Source of the DNA: Bacteroidota bacterium
Lineage (GTDB): Bacteria > Bacteroidota > Ignavibacteria > SZUA-365
Reading direction: 5' to 3'
Length of the DNA stretch: 15,631 nucleotides
NCBI GenBank assembly: GCA_018224345.1
Contig: JAGTUW010000075.1
Location: forward strand, 1 to 15,631
Of this stretch, positions 14,364-15,631 are shown in pieces. A model generated the notes under the pieces. That model saw only the letters and a program-made list of their open reading frames with translations. It ran no database searches and had not been told where the DNA came from. Both the position numbers and the translations under genes were made by a program. Position 1 is the first letter of the stretch. Every line of letters starts with the position of its first letter.

Positions 14364-15518
14364 ATGAGGACAATGATAGACGACGACATTCATAGCGAGT
14401 CCCATGACGGTGCGGAAAAGGAGGAAGAGGGAACCTCCCGCGGATCGCAGGGGCGACTCGGTGTACGGCGCGGCGCGGTATCACCCGGGAACATATCACC
14501 TGCGTTGAGACGGCGTGCCACTCGTGAACTCAGTATCGACCAGCATGTCGAGGGAATACTTGCGGGAGATCGCGTGGTGCTCGGGAAAACCATCACCCTG
14601 ATCGAGTCACTGAAAGCGGAACATCATCGAAAGGCGCTTGCCGTCATGGAAGCGCTGCTTCCGCATACCGGGAAATCCGTCCGTATCGGCATTACCGGCG
14701 TTCCCGGCGCCGGGAAAAGCACATTTATAGAAGCGATCGGCTCGTTGTTGACGGAACAAGGGCACAGAATCGCCGTTCTCGCAATCGATCCCAGCAGCCG
14801 GATTTCCAGCGGGAGCATTATGGGCGACAAAACGCGTATGGAAACACTCTCCGTCAATCCCGACGCGTTTATCCGTCCGTCGCCCTCTGCGGGATCCCTT
14901 GGCGGGGTCGCACGCAAAACACGTGAGGCCATGCTTGTCTGTGAGGCCGCAGGGTTCGATGTGGTCTTTGTGGAAACCGTGGGTGTGGGACAATCGGAAA
15001 CCATGGTGCATTCCATGGTCGATTTTTTTCTGCTGCTGATGATCGCAGGCGCCGGAGATTCATTGCAGGGGATCAAGCGAGGCATCATGGAACTGGCCGA
15101 TGCTGTCGTGATCAACAAGGCGGATGGGGATAATCTCCTTGCCGCCGACCGGGCACGTAACGAATATGAACAAGCCCTTCATTTGATGAAACCGGTTGAA
15201 GCGGACTGGTCACCACCGGTGCTCACCTGCTCATCTGTCACGCGCGCGGGGATTGACGAGGTCTGGAAAACTGTTCGTGATTATCACGTGCGTATGACAA
15301 AGAATGGCGTCCTGGAGAAAAAACGTCGCACACAGGCGCTGGCCTGGATGCATGAAAGCGTGCGCCAGGCGTTACAGGACAGATTTCTGGACCACGCCGG
15401 TGTCGCGGCCCTCCTTCCGCAACTTGAGCAAGCGGTGTTTGCCGGTGAACAACCGGCCTTGCTGGCCGCGAAACGCTTGCTTGAAGAGTTTTTCAACGAG
15501 GAAATTTCTACTCTCTGA
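14364..15518 (+). CDS. meaB: MeaB/ArgK-type G3E GTPase (methylmalonyl-CoA mutase chaperone)
   Basis: MeaB-type GTPases protect and reload adenosylcobalamin-dependent methylmalonyl-CoA mutase. The G1 P-loop is 'GVPGAGKST', about 110 residues from this start. The switch region 'AIDPSSRISSGSIMGDKTRM' is typical of the family. G3 is 'ETVGVGQSE' and G4 is NKAD. The helical C-terminal dimerisation segment is present to the end. The length, about 384 residues, exceeds the usual 320-335 because of an N-terminal extension of about 55-60 residues, first acidic and then Arg-rich, before the family's helical start 'HVEGILAGDRVVLGKTITLIES'. The start is uncertain. ATG 14364 has GGAGG 14 bases upstream, ATG 14373 follows closely, and GTG 14340 (9 bases after the sthA stop) lacks a Shine-Dalgarno match. 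No mutase gene lies in the window; the MeaB assignment rather than another ArgK-like client rests on family similarity alone. Confidence 0.9.
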   Translation: MRTMIDDDIHSESHDGAEKEEEGTSRGSQGRLGVRRGAVSPGNISPALRRRATRELSIDQHVEGILAGDRVVLGKTITLIESLKAEHHRKALAVMEALLPHTGKSVRIGITGVPGAGKSTFIEAIGSLLTEQGHRIAVLAIDPSSRISSGSIMGDKTRMETLSVNPDAFIRPSPSAGSLGGVARKTREAMLVCEAAGFDVVFVETVGVGQSETMVHSMVDFFLLLMIAGAGDSLQGIKRGIMELADAVVINKADGDNLLAADRARNEYEQALHLMKPVEADWSPPVLTCSSVTRAGIDEVWKTVRDYHVRMTKNGVLEKKRRTQALAWMHESVRQALQDRFLDHAGVAALLPQLEQAVFAGEQPALLAAKRLLEEFFNEEISTL

Positions 15519-15541
15519 ACCTGAAGAATCCCGGAGTACCC

Positions 15542-15631
15542 ATGAACATTCGTCTTTTCGCACCATCGGTTGTTCTTCTTCTCCTTGTGAGCTGCACGGC
15601 GCCGGAAGAACAGATTAAAACTGATCCTCCC
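15542..15631 (+). CDS. Putative lipoprotein, N-terminus only (3' partial)
   Basis: Thirty codons are visible before the window ends. They encode a lipoprotein signal peptide: a short charged n-region (MNIRLF), a hydrophobic core (VVLLLLV) and a lipobox L-V-S-C with the lipidation Cys at residue 18. A hydrophilic tether follows (TAPEEQIKTD). GGAG five bases upstream of the ATG supports the start. The gene begins 23 bases after meaB on the same strand. Acidic residues rather than Asp-Asp follow the Cys, so inner or outer membrane fate is not clear. The mature function cannot be told. Confidence 0.75.
   Translation, partial: MNIRLFAPSVVLLLLVSCTAPEEQIKTDPP

Overview
This window looks like ordinary chromosome from a moderate-GC (about 50%, judged by eye) member of the Bacteroidota/Chlorobiota/Ignavibacteriota (FCB) group. 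The clearest pointer is a pair of large secreted proteins that end in the type IX secretion (T9SS type A) sorting domain, with the NPFNP-x-T motif and a closing basic 'R-[KR]-M-[IL]-L' segment. That domain is typical of FCB bacteria. No rRNA, tRNA, insertion sequence, phage gene or CRISPR array was seen.

Layout: (1) 3-2270 (+): C-terminal two thirds of the SMC chromosome-segregation ATPase, cut by the left edge. (2) 2456-3754 and 3803-4516 (-): a PLP-dependent class I/II aminotransferase directly downstream of a PIG-L/LmbE-type deacetylase, probably one transcript. (3) 4698-7343 and 7348-11586 (-): two giant secreted proteins only 4 bases apart. The upstream 1412-residue protein has a signal peptide, a von Willebrand A domain with an intact MIDAS, a cohesin-like domain, six Ig-like repeats, a second cohesin-like domain and a T9SS tail. 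The downstream 881-residue protein has a signal peptide, five repeats of the same type, one cohesin-like domain and a T9SS tail. (4) 11897-12676 (-): methionine sulfoxide reductase B with a signal peptide and a long low-complexity linker in front, plus a well-placed internal start that would give a cytoplasmic form. (5) 12933-14330 (+): soluble pyridine nucleotide transhydrogenase, followed by a MeaB-type G3E GTPase (14364-15518) and the start of a lipoprotein gene (15542 to the right edge), all co-directional with short gaps.

How they fit together: the minus-strand block from 11586 down to 2456 is a surface/secretion cassette followed by two small-molecule enzymes. The plus-strand block after 12933 handles redox balance (NADH/NADPH) and upkeep of a B12-dependent mutase. 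The divergent 12677-12932 region separates msrB from sthA and should carry both promoters.

The most interesting signal is the tandem secreted pair. The 881-residue protein is collinear, repeat by repeat, with the last roughly 830 residues of its 1412-residue neighbour. This suggests a local duplication followed by loss (or gain) of the VWA head. All eleven Ig-like repeats also carry one cysteine at the first strand and one about 98-108 residues later, which predicts one disulfide per repeat. The dual-start msrB is the second item worth checking.
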